Shown here in pieces: positions 15,908 to 25,158 of a stretch of 49,231 nt of DNA (position 1 is its first letter; each line of letters opens with the position of its first letter). Origin of the DNA: Rhodothermales bacterium (lineage in GTDB: Bacteria > Bacteroidota > Rhodothermia > Rhodothermales > Bin80). A program made the translations under genes and the position numbers. The stretch covers positions 1-49,231 of the forward strand of contig JAJEDR010000080.1 of assembly GCA_022821385.1 (NCBI GenBank), given 5' to 3'. Below the pieces are notes generated by a model. It saw only the letters and a program-made list of their open reading frames with translations. It had not been told where the DNA came from and searched no databases.

Positions 15908-17707
15908 TCATTCCTCCGTAACCAATGCGCCAACTGCCAACTGCTCCTGCTCACGATACTGCAGCTCATAAAGCGTTTGATAGAGTCCACCGGCAGCAAC
16001 GAGCTCATCGTGTGTGCCCTGCTCACGCAATAGGCCTTTATGCAGAACGAGAATCGCATCCGCGTAACGAATGGTAGATAGCCGATGTGCTACCACCAGG
16101 GAGGTCCGGCCCTGTAGGGTTCTCTCGAGTGCGCGCTGGATCATCTGTTCCGTTTCCGTATCAATGCTGGATGTTGCCTCGTCAAGCACCAGAATGTTCG
16201 GATCATGTGCCAGAACGCGAGCAAACGACAGCAACTGCCTCTGACCCTGCGAGAGCGACGATCCACGTTCACGTACATCCTGATCATACCCATTGGGTAG
16301 CTGTCCAATGAATTTATCGGCGCCTACCGCTTCTGCGGCATGTTTGACATTATCAAGTGTAATACCTGGACTATCCAGAGCAATATTGCGAGCTATTGAT
16401 CCAGAAAAGAGAAATACATCCTGCTGTACCAGCCCTATACGCCAGCGGAGATACCTGAGCCGGAACGTACGAATGTCCTGACCATCCAGTAGAATGCGAC
16501 CTTTCTGGATATCGTAGAATCGCATCAGTAGGCTGATGATCGTTGTTTTTCCACTACCGGTCGCTCCTACGATTGCCACATCCTGCCCACGCCTGATCTT
16601 GAATGAGACTCCCCGGAGCACCCACTCTGGTGAGCCATCATCATGGTTCTTGTAAGCAAACCAGACATTGTCGAAAACTATCTCTCCCTCCAGGCGATCC
16701 TGTGGAATCTGCTTCTCTACTTGCGGTAGCGACTGATCATTATCCAGGATATCAAAGATGCGCTCGGCCCCCGCCATAGCTCCCTGAAGCGTATTGAATT
16801 GCTCGGACAGGTTCCGAATAGGTTCAAAGAATTGTCGGCAATACTGCACGAAAGCAATGAGAATCCCAACAGTGATGGCACCGCTGAGTGCGCTTACCCC
16901 ACCGGTCCAAAGCACAAATCCAATCGCTGTTGAGGCAATAATGTCTACTGCAGGCCAGAAGAGAGAATGAAAGAATACCGTTTTGAGCTGTGCAATCTGA
17001 TGCTGATCATTTATTTTCTCAAAACGATCCATTTCCACCTTTTCCCGCCCAAAAAGCTGCACAATCTGCATCCCCGTAACATGCTCCTGCATGAAAGAAT
17101 TCAGACGTGCTACCTGCTTCCGAGTTTCCCTGTATTGCCCACGTACATTGCGCTTGAACCATAAGGTTACAAGTAACATAAAGGGCATTACACATAGCGT
17201 TACAAGCGCCAGTACCCAGTTCAAACTGAACATAAAAGCTGCTATAAATAACAGTTTGAACATGTCGCCCATGATTACTACAACTCCCGCGGACAAGACA
17301 TCTGCAAGTGCTTCGACATCTGAGGTCGTTCGCGTAATCAAGCGCCCGATCGGCGTCCGGTCAAAGAATGACAGAGATTGCTGCTGCACATGCCGAAATA
17401 CGCGTACACGCACATCGTAAATAGCCTGCTGCCCAATCCACTGTGTGAAGTAAGCATTCACATAGCTCAGTGCCCCCTCCAGCGCAAGGACCCCTATCAA
17501 CGCGGTCATCAGTATGACTAAGCCATCCAATTCCCCGGGTACGATGTGATTGTCTATGGCCAGTTGGATTAACCATGGACGAAGTGGCCCCAGGAACGAC
17601 ACAAGCAGCACTAGGCAAAATGCCAGTATTACCCAATGCTTATAGGGCATCAGGTATCCGATGATACGCCCGAGTAGCCGTCGATCCAAGCCCTTTTCCG
17701 TATTCAT
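15908..17707 (-). CDS. ABC exporter half-transporter, catalytically complete partner (YheH-like)
   Basis: The 599-residue protein has an N-terminal six-helix exporter domain and a C-terminal ATPase. Walker A is GATGSGKTTI (about residue 380). The signature is LSQGQRQLLSFAR (about 485). Walker B is ILVLDEATSSID (about 505-516) with the catalytic Glu, and the H-loop is VVAHRLST. The LSxGQRQLLSFAR form is typical of the YheH-type half of heterodimeric exporters. Its ATG overlaps the RNase Z stop by four bases (ATGA), so translation is coupled. The partner half lies at 18659-20461. Substrates could be drugs or lipids; the sequence does not decide this. Confidence 0.92.
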   Translation of the reverse strand: MNTEKGLDRRLLGRIIGYLMPYKHWVILAFCLVLLVSFLGPLRPWLIQLAIDNHIVPGELDGLVILMTALIGVLALEGALSYVNAYFTQWIGQQAIYDVRVRVFRHVQQQSLSFFDRTPIGRLITRTTSDVEALADVLSAGVVVIMGDMFKLLFIAAFMFSLNWVLALVTLCVMPFMLLVTLWFKRNVRGQYRETRKQVARLNSFMQEHVTGMQIVQLFGREKVEMDRFEKINDQHQIAQLKTVFFHSLFWPAVDIIASTAIGFVLWTGGVSALSGAITVGILIAFVQYCRQFFEPIRNLSEQFNTLQGAMAGAERIFDILDNDQSLPQVEKQIPQDRLEGEIVFDNVWFAYKNHDDGSPEWVLRGVSFKIRRGQDVAIVGATGSGKTTIISLLMRFYDIQKGRILLDGQDIRTFRLRYLRWRIGLVQQDVFLFSGSIARNIALDSPGITLDNVKHAAEAVGADKFIGQLPNGYDQDVRERGSSLSQGQRQLLSFARVLAHDPNILVLDEATSSIDTETEQMIQRALERTLQGRTSLVVAHRLSTIRYADAILVLHKGLLREQGTHDELVAAGGLYQTLYELQYREQEQLAVGALVTEE

Positions 17708-18654
17708 CTGGCAATACCCGCTTCTTGCTTTGGGTGCGCGGCCAAAATGTCGTACACATTGTACTCGCGCGCAATTGCTGAATCAGGGAAAATCACCCGT
17801 GCTTCCTCCTCAAGTACCGATAAATCCGAATACCGGGAGCTGAAATGGGTCAGCAGCAAATTCTTCACACCAGCCTCAATGGCCACTGAGGCCGCTCCAG
17901 CGGCGGTAGTATGGCCAGTAGACCAGGCGAGTGCTTCGTGTTCCTGGCTGAATGTGGCTTCGTGCAAAAGTAGGTTGGCCCCCTCCGCCAATTCAAGTCC
18001 TCCCGCACACGGGCGTGTATCTGTCACATACGCGAAAACTGACTGCAACCGTGATGTGTCCTCCACTTCCTTCGGAGTTACTACCTGACCACCTGTTGTC
18101 AGCACTGACTTACCCTTCGCTAGAGAGCGAAACTGCTCACTATTGTTGATACCAAGCATTCGTGCCCGTTGAACGTCAATTTTTTTCTTCGGCCCATATT
18201 TAGTAACGCGATAACCAATACAGAATGCGCCATGATCAAGTGGTCGAGCGGTCACACACAGCTGATTTTCTCTGTATACCTCCTCATGCTCAAAGCCCTC
18301 TTTGAGCTTTACGTAATTGATCCGAAAACTAAGCGCCGACGAACTAAGCCCTGGAATAGCACTCACGATGCTGGCGAGTTCCTCTGGCCCCACGATAGTA
18401 AGTGAAGTGTCTCGACGTGCCAACGACATGGAGAATAAGAGTCCAAAAAGACCCAGAAGATGATCCCCATGCAAATGCGAAATCAATATCACCTTGATCC
18501 GGCTATGGCGTACCCCGGCTTTTTTCAACCGAAACTGGGTTCCATCCCCGCAATCAAACAGCAATACACTTCCATCACTTCGCAATACATGTGCGGATAA
18601 GCCACGCTCCTTGACAAGCGTTGCAGAAGATGTCCCTAATGGTATCAGTTCCAT
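17704..18654 (-). CDS. rnz: Ribonuclease Z
   Basis: RNase Z trims the 3' end of tRNA precursors. The frame is open to 18714, but the ATG at 18654 starts the conserved MELIPLGTSSAT and lies just after the stop of the upstream ABC gene, giving 316 residues. The metallo-beta-lactamase motif is LISHLHGDHLLGLFGLL (H60, H62, D64, H65). Later zinc ligands lie in ARPLDHGAFCIGYRV and in the helical HEATFSQEHEALAWSTGHTTA segment, the latter typical of RNase Z. It is placed between the two ABC half-transporters and overlaps the second by four bases, so all three genes form one operon. Confidence 0.92.
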   Translation of the reverse strand: MELIPLGTSSATLVKERGLSAHVLRSDGSVLLFDCGDGTQFRLKKAGVRHSRIKVILISHLHGDHLLGLFGLLFSMSLARRDTSLTIVGPEELASIVSAIPGLSSSALSFRINYVKLKEGFEHEEVYRENQLCVTARPLDHGAFCIGYRVTKYGPKKKIDVQRARMLGINNSEQFRSLAKGKSVLTTGGQVVTPKEVEDTSRLQSVFAYVTDTRPCAGGLELAEGANLLLHEATFSQEHEALAWSTGHTTAAGAASVAIEAGVKNLLLTHFSSRYSDLSVLEEEARVIFPDSAIAREYNVYDILAAHPKQEAGIAR

Positions 18655-18658
18655 GTAC

Positions 18659-20461
18659 CTACTGAAGTGCTTCAAGCCTGGCCTCAAGGAGTTGCCGCCG
18701 GTGCATTTGTGCATAAAGCCCCTTCTGCTCCACTAGGGATTCATGCGTTCCACGCTCAACCAAGGAACCCTCATCCAGAACAAGAATCTGATCCAGATCC
18801 TGTATGCTGGAGATCCGATGACTTACCAGGATCATTGAATGCTGGCCCTGTCTACGACGCAAATGTTCGAGAATCCGGGTCTCTGTATTTGCATCTACGC
18901 TGCTCAAGGCATCATCCATGATCAGTATTTTCGGTTCTCGAATAAGAGCACGCGCAATTGTGGTCCGCTGAGCTTGTCCGCCGGAAAGCGAAACTCCCCG
19001 CTCCCCTACTCCACTGTTCAGCCCTTCGGAAAATTCCAGAACTGTCTCCAGCAACTCTGCCTCAAACGCCGCCTGTCGGATTTCTTCCTCTGACGCTCCG
19101 ACAGTGCCAAATGCGATGTTGTTGCCTATTGTACCACTGAACAGAAACACATCCTGAGCAACATAGCCAATACTTTCTCTGACTACACTGAGAGGTAGAT
19201 CACGTAAATCCCTGCCATCAATCAGTATACGCCCCTCGGTAGGTTCAACCAAGCGGACTATCAACTCAATCAGCGTAGTCTTTCCCGCCCCGGTTCTTCC
19301 AACTATGGCCAGGCTGCCTCCTGGATGCAATTCAAACGATACATTTCGGAGAGCATAAGGTAACCCCTCTGCGTATCTGAACGACACGTTCTCAAACGTC
19401 ACATGCCCGCGAAGCTTGGTAACCGAATAGTCCGTTCGGGCACCGTCGGAAATATCCGGCTCTTCGTCGAGTACCTCGTAAATACGTTCAGAGGAAGCGC
19501 TGGCGCGCTGCATCATAGAAATCACCAGGCCAAACGCAGCAATTGGCCAAGTCATGAGCCCCACGTAGATGATATATTCCGCAATATTGCCAATCGTAAT
19601 CACTCCTTCAGTAACCAGACGTCCGCCCACCCAGACAACCATGACTTGTGATAGACCAACGACAACAACAAAGATTGGCCGCCATGCCGCCTCTACACGT
19701 GCAAGTCCAAGCATGCGCGATTTGTAGAGCGTACTTTCTTCTTCAAAAGCTTCAGTTTCGGTTTTCTCCCGCGCGTAGGCTTTGACGAGCCGAATACCGG
19801 CGAGTGTCTCCTGAACGCGACTGGTAAGCTGTGCGTACTGGCGCTGGAGTGCTTCACTCCGCTTGTGTACATAGTGGGCAACGAGAAAGATTGCCACACC
19901 AAGAATTGACAACGGCATGAGTGCGTAGAGCGTCAGCGTCGGCGAGATAATAAGCATCGTAACGACGGCTACAATCACGATTACTAGCGCCCGCGTGGAA
20001 TACATGATCGCCGGACCAATATAGCGGCGTACCTGCTCAATATCACTCGTTGAACGTGTTATTACATCCCCGGTCTTCGTGCGATTGTAGAAACTGGCTG
20101 AAAGCTTCTGTAAATGGTCGTATAGTGTATTGCGCATATCAAACTCGATATGACGCGAGGCTACGATCACAGTTTGCCGCATCAGAAACGAAAACAAGCC
20201 GCTCACCAAGCTTAGGCCGATGATGATCAATCCAAAGATCAACAGAGTCCAGAATATCTCCCAATACAATGAATGCTGTAATATTGTCCCCCGGAATTGT
20301 CGATACAGCAATTCAAAACGAGGAATACTGTCTACTGCCTGTCGAACCACAACGGGTACAGCAATTGCGAAGATTGCTGAGATCATCGTAAACAGTAGGC
20401 CCGGTACGAACAGACGCCAATAGAGTATAAAATAGTGGTTTAACCGGGCGAGCGAGTGCAT
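18659..20461 (-). CDS. ABC exporter half-transporter with degenerate Walker B (YheI-like)
   Basis: The 600-residue protein has an exporter membrane domain followed by an ATPase. Walker A is GRTGAGKTTLIEL (about residue 387). The signature is LSGGQAQRTTIARAL (about 490). Walker B reads ILIMDDALSSVD (about 508-519), so Asp replaces the catalytic Glu. This is the hallmark of the degenerate-site subunit of heterodimeric exporters such as YheI/YheH or BmrC/BmrD. The complete partner is at 15908-17707. The gene is first in a three-gene minus-strand operon, divergent from arginase across about 106 bases. Confidence 0.92.
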   Translation of the reverse strand: MHSLARLNHYFILYWRLFVPGLLFTMISAIFAIAVPVVVRQAVDSIPRFELLYRQFRGTILQHSLYWEIFWTLLIFGLIIIGLSLVSGLFSFLMRQTVIVASRHIEFDMRNTLYDHLQKLSASFYNRTKTGDVITRSTSDIEQVRRYIGPAIMYSTRALVIVIVAVVTMLIISPTLTLYALMPLSILGVAIFLVAHYVHKRSEALQRQYAQLTSRVQETLAGIRLVKAYAREKTETEAFEEESTLYKSRMLGLARVEAAWRPIFVVVVGLSQVMVVWVGGRLVTEGVITIGNIAEYIIYVGLMTWPIAAFGLVISMMQRASASSERIYEVLDEEPDISDGARTDYSVTKLRGHVTFENVSFRYAEGLPYALRNVSFELHPGGSLAIVGRTGAGKTTLIELIVRLVEPTEGRILIDGRDLRDLPLSVVRESIGYVAQDVFLFSGTIGNNIAFGTVGASEEEIRQAAFEAELLETVLEFSEGLNSGVGERGVSLSGGQAQRTTIARALIREPKILIMDDALSSVDANTETRILEHLRRRQGQHSMILVSHRISSIQDLDQILVLDEGSLVERGTHESLVEQKGLYAQMHRRQLLEARLEALQ

Positions 20462-20567
20462 TTTTATTTATCTCCTGAGCAGCGGCAAACGAAATTCAGC
20501 AATCTCGGATCCGCAAATCAACCATACACGTAATCCAAAATATATACGAAGATCACCGAATACGCCC

Positions 20568-21461
20568 ATGAATACAAAACTGAAAAATATTCGCCTGATT
20601 GGAGTCCCGATGGATTTGGGCCAGGATCTGCGTGGGGTCGATGTAGGACCCAGTGCTCTTCGCTATACAGGGCTCGCGGAACGCCTGCGCCGGTTAGGAC
20701 ACCGAGTTGAAGACTGTGGCAATATTCCAACTGCACTTCAGACCTCGTTCTCGGTAAATGAGGACTATACAGAGGCCATCCGGGATGCCTGCAACCTGCT
20801 TTACACTGAAGTTTCCCGCACCGTTGCCGAAGGCTACTTTCCATTGGTAATGGGAGGAGATCATTCAATTGCTATCGGCAGTATAGGAGGGACAACACGC
20901 GATGCGCCAACGGGTGTAATCTGGATTGATGCCCACGCAGACTTAAACACCCCGACCTCCTCCCCCAGCGGAAATATTCACGGCATGTCTCTCGCAGTCC
21001 TTTGCGGATCAGGAGATGACCGGTTAGTCAACGTTGGCCACCCCGGCCCCAAGCTCCGCTTGGAAGACGTAGCCATCATTGCGCTGCGGGATATTGATGC
21101 AGAAGAACGCCGCGTTCTGCGTGAATCCGAATTGGGCATTTATACCATGCGGGATATTGACGAGCGCGGGATCGGAGAAGTTACAAGGGAAGCACTCAAC
21201 CAACTGAGAAACCATAACCGATTGCACGTGAGCTTTGATGTAGACAGCATTGATCCACATTTTGCACCAGGCGTCGGGACGCCTGTGGAAGGTGGTCTTA
21301 ATCCACGTGAGGCGCACCTGTTAATGGAACTCATTGCCGAGGATGGCCGACTGAGCTCGGCCGAAGTTGTAGAAATCAACCCAATCATTGACGAGCACAA
21401 CCGGACCGCCCAACTGGCAGCCGGACTCTTGACCTCACTGATGGGGAAAACCATACTATGA
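20568..21461 (+). CDS. rocF: Arginase
   Basis: Arginase hydrolyses L-arginine to ornithine and urea using a dinuclear manganese centre. The 297-residue protein is full length. It starts with IRLIGVPMDLGQDLRGVDVGPSALR and contains the metal-binding motifs GGDHSIAIGS (about residue 99), WIDAHADLNTP (about 120) and SFDVDSIDPHFAPGVGTPV (about 222). A late ELIAEDG...AEVVEINPIID carries the conserved Glu. The context is arginase rather than agmatinase. It stands alone and is divergent from the ABC operon. No Shine-Dalgarno sequence is evident before the ATG. A manganese-sensing type regulator lies 1 kb away, but no link is shown. Confidence 0.93.
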   Translation: MNTKLKNIRLIGVPMDLGQDLRGVDVGPSALRYTGLAERLRRLGHRVEDCGNIPTALQTSFSVNEDYTEAIRDACNLLYTEVSRTVAEGYFPLVMGGDHSIAIGSIGGTTRDAPTGVIWIDAHADLNTPTSSPSGNIHGMSLAVLCGSGDDRLVNVGHPGPKLRLEDVAIIALRDIDAEERRVLRESELGIYTMRDIDERGIGEVTREALNQLRNHNRLHVSFDVDSIDPHFAPGVGTPVEGGLNPREAHLLMELIAEDGRLSSAEVVEINPIIDEHNRTAQLAAGLLTSLMGKTIL

Positions 21462-21578
21462 ATTCCTAGATGATAGCGCATCACTTGAAGCATAACAGTG
21501 CCGCCATGGTCAAGTAATTTCTGATAATCCCCCGGCTCTGGTGCTTGTTATGTATCAGAACAAAATGCCTACCAACGC

Positions 21579-22193
21579 TCAGGCTTGTAAATCTCCGTAT
21601 TGGGAATTGGATTGGGAAGCTGTGATTGCTTGAGTGCATTGTCTCGAATACGCCTGACGAAATCTGCATACTTTCCTAAGCTGGGAGGAAGTATTGCGAT
21701 CTCCTGGGGTAACCACACCGATGCGAACTGAACCACGTTGCTTAACCAAACGTAGTGCCTCAGCTATGTCGCTGTCGTTGGTGACCACTACTGCACAGTC
21801 ATAAATCTCGCGCCAAGCATCGTTCAGAAGATGTACGGCAAGATTGACGTCGGATCCCTTTTCTTCAGTCTTAATTACGCTGACCGTTTTTCGCTTCCGA
21901 CTTGGTCGCGCTAGGGGCATCCGAACCTCGTGACTTAAAAAGTGCCCCAAATGAACTTCTACATTCTGTTGGTACATTTTCAAAGCGCGTAGATAAATAT
22001 CCTGACGACGAGGCCCCTGTGGATTATTTGGCACGGCTGATACTTTTGCCGTAAAATACTTGACCTTCTGGATCTGGTGATGGGGCTGCAAAACTGTTCG
22101 AAATGAACGGGGCATGTAGAGCCACTTAAACCGTGTCCTCTTCAGGGATCCGTAGTAGAGGTTAAACTCATCTACGTAGATTGCAGTTTTCAT
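21579..22193 (-). CDS. NYN-domain (PIN-like) protein with frameshifted C-terminus
   Basis: The protein from ATG 22193 begins KTAIYVDEFNLYYGSLK, typical of NYN-domain PIN-like proteins that may cut RNA. Acidic residues expected in the active site are in VDEFNLY, EKGSDVNLAVHLLNDAW and VVTNDSDIAEALR. After LRK (about residue 175) the frame runs into CRFRQAYSRQ..., which does not look like the family. Skipping one base near 21670-21675 gives YADFVRRIRDNALKQSQLPN and an end at a TAG at 21569-21571. So a single-base indel or programmed shift changes the last ~30 residues, while the catalytic part stays intact. Confidence 0.75.
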   Translation of the reverse strand: MKTAIYVDEFNLYYGSLKRTRFKWLYMPRSFRTVLQPHHQIQKVKYFTAKVSAVPNNPQGPRRQDIYLRALKMYQQNVEVHLGHFLSHEVRMPLARPSRKRKTVSVIKTEEKGSDVNLAVHLLNDAWREIYDCAVVVTNDSDIAEALRLVKQRGSVRIGVVTPGDRNTSSQLRKVCRFRQAYSRQCTQAITASQSNSQYGDLQA

Positions 22194-22204
22194 GAATTTC
22201 ATAC

Positions 22205-22257
22205 AAAAAGCAAGGGCCTCCAAGGAGGCCCTGCACCCTACGGTCGAAGGCGTAGGG
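22205..22257 (-). promoter_or_regulatory. Tandem hairpins plus T-run just before the NYN gene
   Basis: Two perfect inverted repeats occur in series. On the plus strand they are ccctacg/cgtaggg (22236-22242 and 22251-22257, 8-base loop) and agggcctc/gaggccct (22213-22220 and 22225-22232, 4-base loop). Read on the minus strand, the second, GC-rich hairpin is followed by tgcttttt, as in an intrinsic terminator. It lies only ~12 bases before the NYN start codon (22193) rather than right after the upstream regulator gene. It may end the regulator transcript or attenuate the NYN gene. Confidence 0.6.
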
Positions 22258-22475
22258 GGGGTAAAGGTTTTGCGCGGAAATTACGTGCAGTAATCAACCA
22301 CGCTGGGATGGTATTCGTACCTAATGCATGATTGTTCCCCGTCAACTCGTTAATTTGCATCCCTGTAAGCCTTTGCACTTTAACCTTGCAAAGATAATCG
22401 TGACTTGGTTTTCATTTCAACTGTCTAACATCAACACGTATAGATTCAGTACGTCCTCGTTTCAAACCGCTGCAT

Positions 22476-23120
22476 CTAGGCCATCACATGTACACCGCGA
22501 GTAACCACCTCTTCAACGTATTCTTCGCGGCCGCCAATCTGTATTTTCATACCATCCTCGTCGCGCACGACAATTCGCACCCTGCGTCCTGGCATTAAGC
22601 CGATACGCTCCAGCAAGTGAAGAAGCGCTGTGTCTTCATCTGAGACATGGTGAATCACCAGGGCTTCATCAACAGGAGCTTCAGAAAGTGTAACGGTTTC
22701 TGCACGGACCAGTCTCAGGTCCTGTGTAGGGATTGGGTGCCCATGCGGATCGTGCGTGGGGTATCCTAACAGGGCATCAATGCGCTGTTCGAAATCCTCA
22801 GAGATATGATGCTCCAAGTGCTCGGCCTCCTCGTGCATTTTTTGCCATGAGTAGCCCATGACTTCCTTTAGATAAGTCTCTAACAGGCGATGATGGCGAA
22901 TGATTTCCAGTGCTATTTTTTCGCCTGCCTCAGTAAGCCTTACTCCTTTGTAGGATTCATGGACAACTAGCCGCATGCGATCCAGCCGCTTAATCATACC
23001 CGTAACAGATGCCGCGGATACATTCATCGCACGCGCAATATCACTCGTGGCAACCACAGAAGTCTCTTCCTGCAGCGTGAAGATTGCTTTCAAATAATCC
23101 TGTACAGCTGGACTAAGCAT
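22476..23120 (-). CDS. DtxR/MntR-family metal-dependent transcriptional regulator
   Basis: The 214-residue protein starts LSPAVQDYLKAIFTLQEET and has a winged helix (residues ~1-65) with IARAMNVSAASVTGMIKRLDRMRLV. The dimerisation and metal-binding domain follows, with HHRLLETYLKEVMGYSW, EEAEHLEHHISEDFEQRID and a His-rich HDPHGHPIPT. A C-terminal SH3/FeoA-like domain (from about residue 148) follows. Family members repress metal-uptake genes when Fe2+ or Mn2+ is bound. No mntH, feoB or metal ABC genes are adjacent, so its targets lie elsewhere. The second base of the tract after the stop is part of a 220-base gap to the hairpin element. Confidence 0.93.
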   Translation of the reverse strand: MLSPAVQDYLKAIFTLQEETSVVATSDIARAMNVSAASVTGMIKRLDRMRLVVHESYKGVRLTEAGEKIALEIIRHHRLLETYLKEVMGYSWQKMHEEAEHLEHHISEDFEQRIDALLGYPTHDPHGHPIPTQDLRLVRAETVTLSEAPVDEALVIHHVSDEDTALLHLLERIGLMPGRRVRIVVRDEDGMKIQIGGREEYVEEVVTRGVHVMA

Positions 23121-23464
23121 TAGCGCAATGTAGCAGTAAAATGAAGATGAAAATGTAGAAACTAAAGACCCGAACCCCGCACCAAACTCTAAAAAGCGCC
23201 AGTTTCAGAGAATTTGTAAGGGGCTCAACGGTCAAATTAAATGTACACACTCCTCAGTGGTAGTGGACCACCTTGGTTTGCGGCTCGGACGTAGGCAATA
23301 GTATAGGCAATCGTGGAAAATTATACGTGTGAGGACCCAATAATGCTATCGACGGCATTCGTAGTGTCCAGTACCTTATCAGACCGATATTGGTGCTGCT
23401 CCAGACCATCCGACAAGCACACCTTTAACTTTGAGCGATTTGATAGTCCGTGAATACACTACGA
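23121..23464. other. Intergenic between regulator and IS relic
   Basis: This 344-base stretch holds the presumed promoter of the metal regulator (minus strand) and flanks the left end of the IS5-like relic. No coding frame or RNA structure was recognised. Confidence 0.5.
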
Positions 23465-24738
23465 GGCTGTTGCACAGAACTATGGAATTTTGTTAGATTC
23501 GTGCTGTTCCAGTTTCACGTTTGGTTGGACGCTTGGTCATTTCAAACCCCGTACCGTCCAGATGATTTTTGGTCAACAATTTATTGATGCACCAGTCGCA
23601 AAGTGGTCTTTTTATGTGGAGTTAAACAGGGTTCTGGACTGGGAATCCATCACACTGCTCCTGATGGAGATCTACCCAGTCGGTAAGAAGCATCGTGGTT
23701 AGAAGACGTATTGTCCGCTTTTGTTGCTCACGATGCATTTGGTGGGACAATGGCACAAGTTATCGGATCGGGCGCTTGAGTTATAAATATGGGACGGTGC
23801 GCGGCATTTTTGTGATTTAGTGATTAAGGATTCTGTCCTTGACTGATCAGCCGTTTTCGCACGCGTTTGATCGCACTGGTCGCCTAGGATGGTTCACTGG
23901 AGACGGTCGACGATCAGTTGCACGCATGTGGGCTGGCCGTAACGGTGGGGGCGATCGTGGATGCCAGTCTGACCTTAAGTCCTTATTCCCCGAAGGGCAG
24001 CGGGCATGCGTTGGTCGCCGAGGATCGTAAGGAAGCGATGCGGTGTACGGAGGAAGTTCGCGAAGAGGTCGTTTATCAAGCGACCAAACAACGAACCCCT
24101 CCGAATGATAATCATGACGGTCGTTGGTTAAAAAGGCGCGATAGGACAATCTACGGGTATAAGGAGCATCTGGCGACGGACGAGGGGGGCGTGATCCTAG
24201 CCGTGCAAACCACCCCGGCCAATGACCACGACAGCAAGAGACTGGTGCCTTTAATCAAGTGTGTTCGTACGCGGCACTGCTAGGAGGTGTTGGCGGACAA
24301 GGAGTACAAGAGTACAGCGAATGATGAATTATTTGCGGCATGTGGTAGCCGGCCACGAACCATGCACAAAGGTTCTCGTAATCGCCCGGTCAATGCCGTC
24401 CATTCTGCGGAGAACCGCGAGATCAGTCGTAAGCGTTGGGCAGTGGAACGGACCTTTAGGTGCCTGAAACGGTGCTTTGGCTCGGGGAGTATGCAATTGA
24501 AAAGACTGCAAAAGATGCATGCGGAGCATGTCATGGAGGCGATCGCGCACAATTTGGAAAGATTCCCTAGGATCGCTGCGTCAATCAGTCAAAACCAAGG
24601 GATCAAAGGAGGCTATTGCCTCCCCGAAGAACTGTTTCAGGCAGCGAAAACGGCGGAATCACGTCTAAAATCTTCGCAAAAATCAATGTGCCCTTTGAAA
24701 TATTCCTCTTCAAAATTTGAACACTTTATTCAATATCC
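23465..24738 (+). mobile_element. Decayed IS5-family-like insertion sequence
   Basis: An element of about 1.27 kb. Its left end reads ggctgttgcacagaac (from 23465). Its right end is worn (actttattcaat, about 24727-24735), but the better-preserved relic ends at 25090 and 28862 show the original form ttttttcaacag. The inverse of that end, ctgttgaaaaaa, matches the left end core ctgttg. Inside is a broken transposase. No target duplication could be recognised because the right end has drifted. Three other sites in the window carry pieces of the same element. Confidence 0.8.
23562..24700 (+). pseudogene. IS5-family transposase, inactivated
   Basis: Transposase-like peptides appear in order but in several frames. 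First is SFYVELNRVLDWESITLLLMEIY, then after an in-frame TAG the piece CPLLLLTMHLVGQWHKLSDRALEL, then further stops (TAA, TGA). Next comes HDGRWLKRRDRTIYGYKEHLATDEGGVILAVQTTPANDHDSK (from about 24110), typical of the IS5 DDE domain, and finally LADKEYKSTANDELF and KRWAVERTFRCLKRCFGSG with the YREK-like C-terminal region. At least three stop codons and several frame changes make it non-functional. The family call rests on these peptides; the subgroup is uncertain. Confidence 0.85.
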
Positions 24739-25018
24739 CCACAATATAACAAACATCACCCCATAAATAACAGAAAAAGAACATACTTGACGAAAAACAT
24801 ACTTGAATCGTTACTAAATTGCCGGGGTACTAACAAGGACTATTGTCTATAGCGCTGTGATGATCTACTTGCTAGCTATGCAATACCCACAAGCGAGTGC
24901 AGTGTACCTGTGCCATGTTCCGCCACGGCACACGCCACTGCGTGGAATTGTCAGTCCAAAACAACAGAATGAGGGGTTGGCATGCCGGGGAATCGGCTGG
25001 AGGACGAATATTCTCCAG

Positions 25019-25090
25019 GGCTGTTGCACAAACTATCAAGATTGGCCCTTGAAGTATTCTTCTCCAAAATTTCGACGCTTTTTTCAACAG
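25019..25090 (+). mobile_element. 72-base internally deleted derivative of the IS5-like element
   Basis: The left end ggctgttgcacaaactat (25019-25036) is joined almost directly to the right end, from about 25044 to ttttttcaacag (25079-25090). All of the transposase is missing. Both ends correspond to those of the element at 23465-24738. It looks like a MITE-like remnant. It lies 68 bases upstream of the serine protease gene and could affect its promoter. Confidence 0.72.
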
Positions 25091-25158
25091 ACACTTCGTC
25101 ACATTGCATTTGCAGGTGCATTAGGATTTTTGCAAGAGTCTCTTAACACGATAGGAAT

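Noticed and set aside
22260..22475. Possible structured RNA (tmRNA, SRP RNA or riboswitch) between regulator and NYN gene
   Set aside because: A ctttgca/tgcaaag inverted repeat is present, but no tag peptide, SRP Alu-like or known riboswitch motif could be seen.
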